A program made the position numbers and the translations under genes. This document shows, in pieces, positions 40,189 to 49,500 of a DNA stretch of 64,000 nt. The notes under the pieces were generated by a model. The model was given only the letters and a program-made list of their open reading frames with translations. It made no database searches and was not told the origin of the DNA. The DNA is from Mycobacterium sp. 852014-52450_SCH5900713 (GTDB lineage: Bacteria; Actinomycetota; Actinomycetes; Mycobacteriales; Mycobacteriaceae). Each line of letters begins with the position of its first letter. The first letter of the stretch is position 1. Location: positions 1 to 64,000 of the forward strand of contig NZ_LZIL01000006.1 in assembly GCF_001667075.1 (NCBI RefSeq), read 5' to 3'.

Positions 40189-42186
40189 CTACCAGTGCAC
40201 CCCGGGCACCAGGCGCACCAAGCGCTTGACCGGTCGCGGTGTCCGGATGCCGCGGGTGACGCCCCGCGCCGGGCGCCTCGGTTTGCGCGGTGGAGCCGCC
40301 GCCGGTTCAGTGGCCAAGCCGCGGGCGGCGGCCGAGTCGGGATAACCCAGATAGAGCTGGTGCAGGATGCGCCGCGACGTCCGCGGCGCGAAGTAATTGC
40401 CGACTTCGGCCAGCGTGCCCAGCGGGGTGTCGATGCGCGTCGGCTTCTCCACCAGGCCGCGCACCACCATGGCGGCCGCGCGTTCCGGGCTGATCGCGGG
40501 CACCGGGTTGAGCCGGTGCGACGGCGCGATCATCGGCGTACGAACCAGTGGCATATGGATATTGGTGAAGGTGATGTGGTCGGACAGCGTCTCCGAGCCG
40601 ACCACGTCGGCGAACGCGTCCAGCGCCGCCTTGGTGGGCAGGTACGAGCTGTACTTGGGGTTGCGTGCCTGCACGCCGGCGCTGGAGACGTTGACCACGT
40701 GACCGAAGCGGCGCTCGCGCCAGTGCGGCAGCAGCGCCAGCACCATCCGCACCGCGCCGAAGTAGTTGACCGCCATCACCCGTTCGTAGTCGTGCAGCCG
40801 GTCGGTCGAGTTCACCACCGAGCGGCGGATCGACCGGCCGGCGTTGTTGACCAGGTAGTCGACGTGGTCGAACCGTCCCAGGATGTCCTTGATGGTGTGC
40901 TCGACCGAGGTGGAGTCGGTGACGTCGCAGCTGAAAGCGTGGGCGTCACCGCCGCTGGCGCGGATCTCGGCGACCAGCTCGTCCAGCGCTTCGGCGTTGC
41001 GGGCCAGGGCGAACACCGTCGCCCCGCGCTCCGCGACCGCGATCGCCGCCGCCCGGCCGATGCCGCTGGACGCGCCGGTGATGATGACGTGCCGGCCGCG
41101 CAGCGGTCCCTTCGGATCGTCGCGGCGCGCCCGGTCCGGGTCGAGGTGCTCGGCCCAGTACCGCCACAGCTGGGGCGCGTAGCTGGAGAATTCGGGCACG
41201 TCGATGCCGGTGCCGCGCAACGCTTTCCGGGTCTGGTCGCTGACGAAGGTGGGTTTGAGGTCGACGAGGTCGAAAACCTCGGCCGGGATCCCCAGCTGGG
41301 TGGCCGCCATGTTGCGCAGCACCCGGGCCCGCCCGCGCACCTTGAGCACCGGGGCGGCGACCGAGCCGGGCAGCGACCCGCGCGCCGGCGGGAGCCCGGC
41401 CGCCTTGGCGACGCCGCGGTAGATGCCGCGCAGCCCAACGGTTTTCGGGGCGGTCAGGTGGAAGGTGCGGCCGTCGGAACCCTCGGAGTGCATCAGCGCG
41501 ACGAGCGAGTCGACGACGTAGTCGACCGGCACGATGTTGGTGCGCCCGGTGTCGGGCAGCAGGATGGGCGTCAACGACGGCAACAGCGCCAGCTTGGCCA
41601 GGACGCCGAAGAAGTAGTACGGCCCGTCGACCTTGTCCATCTCGCCGGTGCGCGAGTCGCCCACCACCACCGCCGGGCGGTAGATCCGATAGCGCAGTCC
41701 GGGTGCCGACCGCACCAGCAGCTCGGCCTCGAACTTGGTCTGGTGATACGGGGTCGAGAGTTGCTGGCCGACGTCGAAGTCGTCCTCGGTGTACTCGCCG
41801 CGGAAGTCGCCGGCCACGGCGATCGAGGACACGTGGTGCAGCGTCGCCCCCAGCCGCTGCGCCAGCTCGATGACAGCGCGGGTGCCTTCGACGTTGGTGG
41901 CCCGCTGCTCGGCTTCGCCCGCGGTGATGTCGTAGATGGCCGCGCAGTGCACCACGTGATCGATGCGGCCCAGCTCGGCGAGGGTCTCGTCGGTCAGCTC
42001 CAGCTCCGGTAGCACCCCGACCAGTGGTTTCGCCCGCTCACCCCACTCGGCGGCGAGCCGTTCGAAGCGGCCCAGCGACTGCCGCCGGACCAGCACCCAC
42101 ACCTGCGCATCGGGCCGCGTCTCCAGCAGACGGTCGACGACGCGGCGACCAATAAACCCGGTACCGCCGGTAACGACATAACGCAT
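40189..42186 (-). CDS. acrA1: Fatty acyl-CoA reductase-SDR fusion AcrA1
   Basis: 665-aa two-domain protein like Rv3391. The N-terminal extended-SDR/thioester-reductase-like domain has the NADPH motif TGGTGFIG (residues 6-13) and YHQTK active site near 153; the C-terminal classical SDR has TGASSGIG near 385 and YLPTK near 545. Such fusions reduce fatty acyl-CoA via aldehyde, so a role in wax ester or mycolate-related lipid metabolism is likely. A basic Arg/Pro-rich tail ends the protein. ATG 42186 is chosen over the upstream 42222. Confidence 0.92.
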   Translation of the reverse strand: MRYVVTGGTGFIGRRVVDRLLETRPDAQVWVLVRRQSLGRFERLAAEWGERAKPLVGVLPELELTDETLAELGRIDHVVHCAAIYDITAGEAEQRATNVEGTRAVIELAQRLGATLHHVSSIAVAGDFRGEYTEDDFDVGQQLSTPYHQTKFEAELLVRSAPGLRYRIYRPAVVVGDSRTGEMDKVDGPYYFFGVLAKLALLPSLTPILLPDTGRTNIVPVDYVVDSLVALMHSEGSDGRTFHLTAPKTVGLRGIYRGVAKAAGLPPARGSLPGSVAAPVLKVRGRARVLRNMAATQLGIPAEVFDLVDLKPTFVSDQTRKALRGTGIDVPEFSSYAPQLWRYWAEHLDPDRARRDDPKGPLRGRHVIITGASSGIGRAAAIAVAERGATVFALARNAEALDELVAEIRASGGDAHAFSCDVTDSTSVEHTIKDILGRFDHVDYLVNNAGRSIRRSVVNSTDRLHDYERVMAVNYFGAVRMVLALLPHWRERRFGHVVNVSSAGVQARNPKYSSYLPTKAALDAFADVVGSETLSDHITFTNIHMPLVRTPMIAPSHRLNPVPAISPERAAAMVVRGLVEKPTRIDTPLGTLAEVGNYFAPRTSRRILHQLYLGYPDSAAARGLATEPAAAPPRKPRRPARGVTRGIRTPRPVKRLVRLVPGVHW

Positions 42187-42235
42187 GGAGCCATCGTGGC
42201 GGCTGGCGACCGCCCACGTCAACCCACTGATCCAG

Positions 42236-42949
42236 TCAGCTGTGGAAGTCCCGGATGCCGTCCCACTCCACCAGGGTCCAGCCGGTCATCGGGTTCCCCG
42301 TGATAACCACGCGCCCGGTGTTGGGCAGCGGGTGGCTGGTCAGCAGGGTGTCCTTGGCGTTCTTCGTGTTCATCAGCGTCCAGTACTCGATGGCGAATTT
42401 GTGCGAGAACACCACCGGATTGTGTTGGCCGCTGTTGTAGACCTTCTGCATGGCGGCGGTGAAACCCTCGTTGAACTGCTTACCGCTGACCGACCCCGGG
42501 ATGCTGTCTTGCATGTCGCCCCTGAGCCAGTCCGCCGGCGCCAACAGGTACGTCGCGTTCTCTTGCGCGATCGGCTTGCCCTCGAACCAACCGGCGTTGA
42601 TCTCCTGGATGCCTTGCAGCACCTCGACTTGCTTGCCCAGCTCGGAGGCCAGCGGCGCTGCGGTCTGCTGGGTTCTGACCATGGTGGAGGCGTAGATGCC
42701 GTCGTAGTCCTTGCGGCCCGCTTGGTGCGCGATCTGTTGGGCCTGCCCCTGCCCCTCGGGCGTCAGGCCGGGGCCCGGCACCGAGGTGTCGATGATCCCG
42801 CTGGCGTTGGATTCCGACTGGGCGTGCCGGATGAACGTCACCGTGATGCTGCGCGCCTGGGGCGATCCGCCGCAGGCACCGACGATGAGGACTGCGGTCA
42901 GCGCCGCGACCGCCTTCGAGACATTCCGGACCAAGCTGCGCTTCGGCAT
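42236..42949 (-). CDS. lpqD: Histidine-phosphatase-like lipoprotein LpqD
   Basis: 237-aa exported lipoprotein: signal peptide with lipobox VGAC (Cys26), then a histidine-phosphatase (phosphoglycerate-mutase-like) domain. The catalytic motif reads FIRHAQS (R41-H42), a variant of RHG, and the second catalytic His is in VVFSHKFA. Orthologous to Rv3390. ATG 42949 begins the signal peptide; the start at 42976 would add nine residues. Head of the leftward operon, divergent from htdY across 83 bp. Confidence 0.92.
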   Translation of the reverse strand: MPKRSLVRNVSKAVAALTAVLIVGACGGSPQARSITVTFIRHAQSESNASGIIDTSVPGPGLTPEGQGQAQQIAHQAGRKDYDGIYASTMVRTQQTAAPLASELGKQVEVLQGIQEINAGWFEGKPIAQENATYLLAPADWLRGDMQDSIPGSVSGKQFNEGFTAAMQKVYNSGQHNPVVFSHKFAIEYWTLMNTKNAKDTLLTSHPLPNTGRVVITGNPMTGWTLVEWDGIRDFHS

Positions 42950-43032
42950 GTCGATAGCCTGCCCTGCCGACGGCATCGGTGGGAAGGGTTTGCGATGGTT
43001 AGGTGGAGAAAATAGAGGCGAAGGAGACTCAG

Positions 43033-43905
43033 ATGGCGATTGACCCGAGTGCCGTCGGCGCGGTGACCGAACCGATGCTGTTCGAATGGACCGACCGGGA
43101 CACCCTGCTGTACGCGCTCGGCGTCGGCGCCGGCCTCGACGACCTGTCGTTCACCACCGAGAACAGCCACGGCATCGACCAGCAGGTGCTGCCCACCTAT
43201 GCGGTGATCTGCTGCCCGGCGTTCGGGGCGGCCGGCAAGGTCGGAACGTTCAACTGGGCCATGCTGTTACACGGCTCGCAGGAAATCCGGCTGCACGCGC
43301 CGCTGCCACCCGCGGGGAAGCTGTCGGTGGTCACCGAGGTCGCCGACATCCAGGACAAGGGCGAGGGCAAGAACGCGATCCTGGTGTTGCGCGGCCGGGG
43401 CACGGACCCCGACTCGGAGAAGCTGATCGCCGAGACGCTCACCACCCTGGTGATCCGGGGCGAGGGCGGGTTCGGTGGCATGCCGGGTCAGCGGCCGGTG
43501 GCCCCGGAGATCCCCGACCGCGAGCCCGACGCCCGGGTCGCGCTGCCCACCCGGGAGGACCAGGCGCTGATCTACCGGCTCTCGGGTGACCGCAACCCGC
43601 TGCACAGCGACCCGTGGTTCGCTCGCGAGATGGCCGGCTTCCCCAAGCCGATCCTGCACGGGCTGTGCAGTTACGGGGTGACGGGTCGCGCGCTGCTCGC
43701 CGAGCTGGGTGGCGGGGTCGCAGCCAACATCACCTCGATTGCGGCGCGATTCACCTCGCCGGTGTTTCCCGGCGAGACGCTGACCACGCTGATCTGGCGC
43801 ACCGAGCCGGGCAAGGCGGTGTTCCGCACCGAGGCGTCCGGCGCCGAGGGCGTCGGGACGCGGGTGGTGCTCGACGACGGTGCGGTGGAGTACGTGCAGG
43901 CCTAA
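43033..43905 (+). CDS. htdY: (3R)-hydroxyacyl-CoA dehydratase HtdY
   Basis: 290-aa double-hotdog MaoC-type dehydratase equal in length to Rv3389c (HtdY). The hydratase motif with catalytic Asp and His is YRLSGDRNPLHSDP (near residues 184-197). It acts on (3R)-hydroxyacyl-CoA in fatty-acid turnover or elongation. ATG 43033 follows GAAGGAGAC; the 43003 start lies upstream of the Shine-Dalgarno. Its stop overlaps the otsB stop by 4 bp in convergent orientation. Confidence 0.94.
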   Translation: MAIDPSAVGAVTEPMLFEWTDRDTLLYALGVGAGLDDLSFTTENSHGIDQQVLPTYAVICCPAFGAAGKVGTFNWAMLLHGSQEIRLHAPLPPAGKLSVVTEVADIQDKGEGKNAILVLRGRGTDPDSEKLIAETLTTLVIRGEGGFGGMPGQRPVAPEIPDREPDARVALPTREDQALIYRLSGDRNPLHSDPWFAREMAGFPKPILHGLCSYGVTGRALLAELGGGVAANITSIAARFTSPVFPGETLTTLIWRTEPGKAVFRTEASGAEGVGTRVVLDDGAVEYVQA

Positions 43906-45029
43906 CGGGACAGCTCGCGCGCCAGCCGGGCGGTGAACTCGCTGGCGCGCGCGGGGCTGTCCAGCGCGAACTCTGCCGCGGTGGCGCGGTCGCCGTCGTC
44001 GTCGTGCCGCACCAGGATGGGCACGCCGCCGTCGTGGATCGCGTCGAACGCGTCCTCGTCGGTGATGTCGTCGCCTAGATAGACGGGCGTGAGCGGACCC
44101 GACTCCGCCCCGGTCAGGTGGTCGAGCACCCAGCGCAGCGTTTTCCCCTTATCCCAGTCCAGGTCCGGCCGCAGCTCGATGACCTCGCGGCCGGTGGTCA
44201 CCCGCAGCTCGTCGCGCCGGCCCGCCGCGCGCACCGCGGCCGCCACCTCGCCGACGCGGTCGCGCCCGGCGTTGCGGTAGTGCACCGCGACCCCAAATCG
44301 CTTGTGCTCCACCATCACACCCGGGATGGAGCCCAGTCGCTCGCGCAATTCGCCGGCCGCACGCTCCAGCACCGGTATGGCCGCGGCGGCGGCGTCGTTC
44401 TGGTGGTGCGTGCCGTCGGGTGCGGTCAGCTCGAATCCGTGGCTGCCGGCATACCAAATGCCTTGCACGCCAACCCGTCTCGACACATCGGCCAGATCGC
44501 GGCCGGACAGCACCGCGACCGGGCACTGTTCGGCCAGCTGCCGCAGCGCCTCGGTGGCGCCGTCGACCGGGATGGCCGCATCCGGATCGTTGACGATCTC
44601 GGACAGCGTGCCGTCGAAGTCGAAGAACACCGCCGGCCGCCGCGCGGCCAGGTCGTCGAGGGCCGTCAGCGCGTCGGGCAGCTGTGACATCCGGCGGTCC
44701 CCGGTGCGCACGGTCACCTCGCGGAGGTCGGCGACGACCGCGTCGGCGCCGGCGTCCCGCAGCGCGCCGCCCTGCCCTCGGTCGACACCGATGACCAGCG
44801 CGAATCCGCCGGCGCGCGCCGCCTCGACGCCCGCTTCGTCGGCGGTGACGACCACGCACCGGCCGGGAAACACCCGCAGCCGGCGGGCCGCTTCCACCGG
44901 GTCGTCGGCAAAGATCGCGGTGCCGACCCCGATCCCGCGCAGTTGCCCGTCCAGGGTGGGGTCGAGCGCGTCGAACAGCACCGCGTCATGGCGGCGCGGG
45001 TCGATGACGACCGACCCCGACTCTGGCAT
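43902..45029 (-). CDS. otsB: Trehalose-6-phosphate phosphatase OtsB2
   Basis: 375-aa HAD phosphatase making trehalose, needed for mycolate transport and viability in M. tuberculosis. The C-terminal domain has motif I FFDFDGTLS (D137, D139), the VLSGR motif II region and GDDITDEDAF (motif IV). The N-terminal 110 residues form the extra degenerate HAD-like domain typical of mycobacterial OtsB2. GAAGG precedes the ATG. In H37Rv a block of genes including the tuberculosinol-synthesis locus lies between htdY and otsB2; here they are adjacent. Confidence 0.95.
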   Translation of the reverse strand: MPESGSVVIDPRRHDAVLFDALDPTLDGQLRGIGVGTAIFADDPVEAARRLRVFPGRCVVVTADEAGVEAARAGGFALVIGVDRGQGGALRDAGADAVVADLREVTVRTGDRRMSQLPDALTALDDLAARRPAVFFDFDGTLSEIVNDPDAAIPVDGATEALRQLAEQCPVAVLSGRDLADVSRRVGVQGIWYAGSHGFELTAPDGTHHQNDAAAAAIPVLERAAGELRERLGSIPGVMVEHKRFGVAVHYRNAGRDRVGEVAAAVRAAGRRDELRVTTGREVIELRPDLDWDKGKTLRWVLDHLTGAESGPLTPVYLGDDITDEDAFDAIHDGGVPILVRHDDDGDRATAAEFALDSPARASEFTARLARELSR

Positions 45030-45070
45030 GACCCAACCTTCTCACGGTGGTCAGCCCGGCCGGGAGCGGG

Positions 45071-46363
45071 TCAGTGCCGCGCGTGCCCCGGCGCGGGTGG
45101 GCGCGCCCCCGGCGCGCGACCGGGAAACGCGCGCGGCGACCGCTTGCGGCGGCGATCGCCGAACAGCAGCACCGAGTCCTGGCTGAGCGCCACGAGGCGC
45201 GCCATGCCCAGTTCGATGCCGGCGGCCAACTGCTTGACGTCAAACGTGGCACCGGGCTCGGCGGTGATGCCGAATACGAGTTCGTCGCCGTAGCTCAGCA
45301 CCGCGACCCCGGTGCTCAACTGGACGTCGGTCGGGGGAATGGGGAGCAAGCGCTCCATGGTCTGGCCCATGAGGCGCAGCCGATGGCGGGGCCCGGGCGC
45401 ATGGGTCACCAGCGTGACGATGGCGCGCTGCGGCAGCCGCGTCACCAACTGGATGACGCTGTCCCGCAGCACCGTTGGCAAGGAATTGAGCACCCACCCG
45501 ACGATGCCCCCGGATGGCGGAGGGCCCGTTTCCTTGTCGTTCCACCTGGTCTGCACGGTCCGCAAGCGCTGCACCGGGTCGTCGCCTTCGACCGGCAGAT
45601 ACGGCGAACGGATCGGCGTCGGCACCAGGGCACGCAGCGAGTCCGCCCGCGGCTCCTCGCCGCGCCCGAGCAGCACCATCCGGAAGCCCTCGCTGGTGGC
45701 GGCCAGCGCGACGTCGTTGACGGCCACGGCGAACTTGCGGCAGACGCGGTCGACGTCGGCGATCGGGACCCGCACTGTGGCATAACGCCGCCCAGTGGCG
45801 ACCCGGTCGTGCGCCTGCAGCACGGGCCATACCGCGCCGAGGGCGGCGCCGGTTGCAGTCCAGGACGCCCGCCACAGCACATCGGACCAGCCCTGTCGCC
45901 GCACCGGCTGCCGCGGGACCTGTTGGGATGCGGGGTCATTGGCAAAGGTAGCGACATCGGCGTCGTCGCACAGCCTGGTGAGCAGCTGGGCGGGCGAGTC
46001 GCCGTCCAGGAGGCGGTGATGCGTTTTCATCAGGATCGCCCACCGGTTGCCCTTGAGGCCCTCGATCACCCAGCATTCCCATGGCGGACGATCCGAGCCC
46101 AGGGGGCGCTCGAGGGCGTGCGCGATGGCCCGGGACAGCTCGGCGTCGTCGCCCGGTCGGGGAATCGCCATTCGGCGCACGTGGCGGGCGAGGTCGAATT
46201 CCGGGCAGTCGACCCGAATGCGTTCCGCCAGAATACTTTTGAGGCGCTGAAAGTCGGGTGCGCCGCCGTCGACGATGGCCACCGCGCCGGTTGCGAGGCC
46301 GGCGTGCTGATCGGGGTCTTGAGCCGTCAGGAACGCCGCATCCAGTGCCCTCACCTGCGCCAT
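45071..46363 (-). CDS. WS/DGAT-type diacylglycerol O-acyltransferase
   Basis: 430-aa bifunctional wax ester synthase/acyl-CoA:diacylglycerol acyltransferase, corresponding to Rv3371. The catalytic HHxxxDG motif is HHRLLDG at residues 115-121; the N-terminal LDAAFLTAQ and a basic, Pro-rich C-terminus (about 405-430) are seen. Triacylglycerol storage role expected. ATG 46363 is the start; no strong Shine-Dalgarno. Divergent from dnaE2 across 175 bp containing a CTGGTACCAG palindrome at 46391-46400 of unknown meaning. Confidence 0.92.
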   Translation of the reverse strand: MAQVRALDAAFLTAQDPDQHAGLATGAVAIVDGGAPDFQRLKSILAERIRVDCPEFDLARHVRRMAIPRPGDDAELSRAIAHALERPLGSDRPPWECWVIEGLKGNRWAILMKTHHRLLDGDSPAQLLTRLCDDADVATFANDPASQQVPRQPVRRQGWSDVLWRASWTATGAALGAVWPVLQAHDRVATGRRYATVRVPIADVDRVCRKFAVAVNDVALAATSEGFRMVLLGRGEEPRADSLRALVPTPIRSPYLPVEGDDPVQRLRTVQTRWNDKETGPPPSGGIVGWVLNSLPTVLRDSVIQLVTRLPQRAIVTLVTHAPGPRHRLRLMGQTMERLLPIPPTDVQLSTGVAVLSYGDELVFGITAEPGATFDVKQLAAGIELGMARLVALSQDSVLLFGDRRRKRSPRAFPGRAPGARPPAPGHARH

Positions 46364-46500
46364 GCTCGCCCCCGCGGTCGACTTTTTGCCCTGGTACCAG
46401 TGTCTGCCCGGGTTGGTGCCCGGGCTAGGCCCTCGGCGTTAAGACCTTGTTTAGGAGTTGAAGATCGGTTTAACAACGGTTGTCCTGGGTCGGAGGCAAT

Positions 46501-46516
46501 TCGAACAAACATTCGA
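46501..46516. promoter_or_regulatory. LexA (SOS) box of dnaE2
   Basis: TCGAAC-AAAC-ATTCGA, one mismatch from TCGAAC-N4-GTTCGA, abutting the TAGACT -10 box (46517-46522), so LexA would block RNA polymerase directly. Confidence 0.88.
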
Positions 46517-46522
46517 TAGACT
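46517..46522 (+). promoter_or_regulatory. TAGACT -10 box of dnaE2
   Basis: TANNNT box immediately after the LexA box; start site expected near 46529, giving a leader of about 10 nt before ATG 46539. Confidence 0.65.
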
Positions 46523-46538
46523 GCGGTTGTGGGCTGGT

Positions 46539-49500
46539 ATGGGTTGGTTTAACGGCCCGCCGAGCTGGGCGGAAATGGAGCGGGTGCTCGACGGCAAGCC
46601 GCGCCATGCCGGCGTGCCGGTGGTACCCGGGGAGGACGCCCCCCTGTCGCCTAAGCGCGGAACCTACCGACCGCCGGACGACACCCGGGGGGCCCGCTCG
46701 TCCGTTCCCTATGCCGAGCTGCACGCGCATTCGGCGTTCAGCTTCCTCGACGGGGCCAGCACGCCGGAGGAGCTGGTCGAGGAGGCCGCCCGGCTGGGGT
46801 TGCGTGCGCTGGCGCTGACCGACCACGACGGCCTGTACGGGGCGGTGCGATTCGCCGAAGCGGCCGCCGAACTCGAGCTGCGTACCGTGTTCGGCGCCGA
46901 GCTGTCCCTGGGGCCGGGGGCCCGCACCGAGACGCCGGACCCGCCCGGCCCGCACCTGCTGGTGCTGGCCCGCGGCCCGGAGGGCTACCGGCGGCTGTCG
47001 CGGCAGCTGGCCGCGGCGCACCTGGCCGGCGGGGAGAAAGGCAAGCCGCGCTACGACTTGGACGCGCTGACCGAGGCCGCCGGCGGGCACTGGCACATCC
47101 TGACCGGCTGCCGGAAAGGCCATGTGCGCCAAGCCCTGTCACAAGGTCCGGACGCGGCGGGGCGGGCGCTGGCCGACCTGGTGGACCGGTTCGGTGCGGA
47201 CCGGGTCAGCATCGAGTTGACCCACCACGGCCACCCGCTCGACGACGAACGCAACGCGGCGCTGGCCGCGCTGGCACCACGCTTCGGCGTCGGCGTCGTC
47301 GCCACCACCGGGGCGCATTTCGCGGGGCCGTCGCGGCGGCGGCTGGCCATGGCGATGGGCGCGATCCGGGCGCGGCAGTCCCTGGACGCCGCCGCCGGGT
47401 GGCTGGCCCCGCTGGGCGGCTCGCACCTGCGGTCCGGCGAGGAGATGGCCCGGCTGTTCGGGCAGCGGCCCGAAGCGGTGACCGCCGCCGCCGAGCTCGG
47501 CGAACAGTGCGCGTTCGGGCTGGCGTTGATCGCGCCGCAGCTGCCGCCGTTCGACGTGCCCGCCGGGCACACCGAGGACAGCTGGCTGCGGCAGCTGACC
47601 ATGGCCGGGGCGCGGGACCGCTACGGACCGGCCGATGCCGCGCCGCGCGCCTACTCCCAGATCGAGCACGAACTGAAAGTTATTGCGCAGCTGACATTTC
47701 CGGGTTACTTCCTGGTGGTGCACGACATCGCCCGGTTCTGCCGGGAGAACAACATCCTGTGTCAGGGCAGGGGATCGGCGGCCAATTCCGCGGTCTGTTA
47801 TGCCTTGGGCGTCACCGCGGTGGATCCGGTGGCCAACGAGCTGTTGTTCGAGCGGTTTCTGTCGCCCGCCCGGGACGGGCCGCCCGACATCGACATGGAC
47901 ATCGAGTCGGACGAGCGCGAAAAGGTCATCCAGTACGTCTACGACAAATACGGCCGCGACTACGCCGCCCAGGTCGCCAACGTCATCACCTACCGGGGCC
48001 GGATCGCCGTGCGCGACATGGCCCGCGCCCTCGGCTTCTCGCAGGGGCAGCAGGACGCGTGGAGCAAGCAGATCAGCCACTGGAACGGCCTGGCGGACTC
48101 GCCCGACATAGAAGGCATCCCCGAGCAGGTGGTCGATCTGGCGAACCAGATCCGGAACCTGCCGCGGCACATGGGCATTCATTCCGGCGGCATGGTGATC
48201 TGCGACCGCCCGATCGCCGACGTGTGCCCGGTGGAGTGGGCGCGCATGGAGAACCGCAGCGTTCTGCAGTGGGACAAAGACGACTGTGCGGCAATCGGTT
48301 TGGTGAAGTTCGACCTGCTCGGGCTGGGCATGCTCTCGGCGCTGCACTACGCCATCGACCTGGTGGCAGAGCACAAGGGGATCGAGGTGGACCTGGCCAA
48401 ACTCGACCTCTCCGAGCCGGCGGTTTACGAGATGCTGGCCCGCGCCGATTCCGTCGGTGTGTTTCAGGTGGAGTCCCGGGCGCAGATGGCCACCCTGCCC
48501 CGGCTGCGGCCGCGGATCTTCTACGACCTGGTGGTGGAGGTGGCGCTGATCCGCCCAGGACCCATCCAAGGCGGGTCGGTGCACCCCTACATCCGGCGGC
48601 GCAACGGCCTCGACCCGGTCACCTACGACCACCCGTCCATGGAGGCGGCGCTGCGAAAGACGCTGGGGGTGCCGCTGTTTCAGGAGCAGCTGATGCAACT
48701 GGCGGTCGACTGCGCCGGCTTTTCCGCCGCCGAGGCCGACCAGCTGCGCCGCGCGATGGGTTCCAAGCGTTCGACCGAACGCATGCGACGGCTGCGCGGC
48801 CGGTTCTACGACGGCATGCGCGCGCTGCACGGCGCCCCCGACGATGTCATCGACCGGACCTACGAAAAGCTGGAGGCCTTCGCCAATTTCGGCTTCCCGG
48901 AAAGCCACGCGCTGTCCTTCGCGTCGCTGGTGTTCTACTCGTCGTGGTTCAAGCTGCATCACCCGGCGGCGTTCTGCGCGGCGCTGTTGCGCGCCCAGCC
49001 GATGGGCTTCTATTCGCCGCAGTCGCTGGTGGCCGACGCCCGCCGGCACGGCGTGACGGTGCACGGGCCCGACGTCAACGCCAGCCTGGCGCACGCCACG
49101 CTCGAGAACGAAGGGGCGGAGGTCCGCCTCGGCCTGGGCGCCGTCCGCCACATCGGTGACGACCTCGCCGAGCGGCTGGTGCAGGAGCGAAAGGCCAACG
49201 GCCCCTTCGTATCCCTGCTGGACCTGACCACCCGGCTGCAGCTCTCGGTGCCGCAGACCGAGGCGCTGGCGACGGCCGGGGCGCTGGGCTGCTTTTCCAT
49301 GTCGCGGCGGGAGGCGCTGTGGGCGGCCGGGGCGGCCGCCACGCAACGGCCGGACCGCTTACCGGGTGTGGGCTCGTCGTCGCACGTCCCGGCGTTGCCC
49401 GGGATGAGTGAGCTGGAACTGGCCGCCGCGGACGTGTGGGCCACCGGCGTCTCCCCGGACAGCTATCCGACGCAGTTCCTGCGGGCGGACCTGGACGCGC

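Noticed and set aside
46378..46391. DosR-box-like sequence before the WS/DGAT gene
   Set aside because: Only about 9 of 14 positions fit the core consensus on the minus strand and the site lies 15 nt from the start codon, too close for a normal activator site.
46405..46424. TGCCCGGG direct repeat between the acyltransferase and dnaE2
   Set aside because: Eight-base GC-rich repeats are expected by chance at this base composition and it does not coincide with a promoter element.
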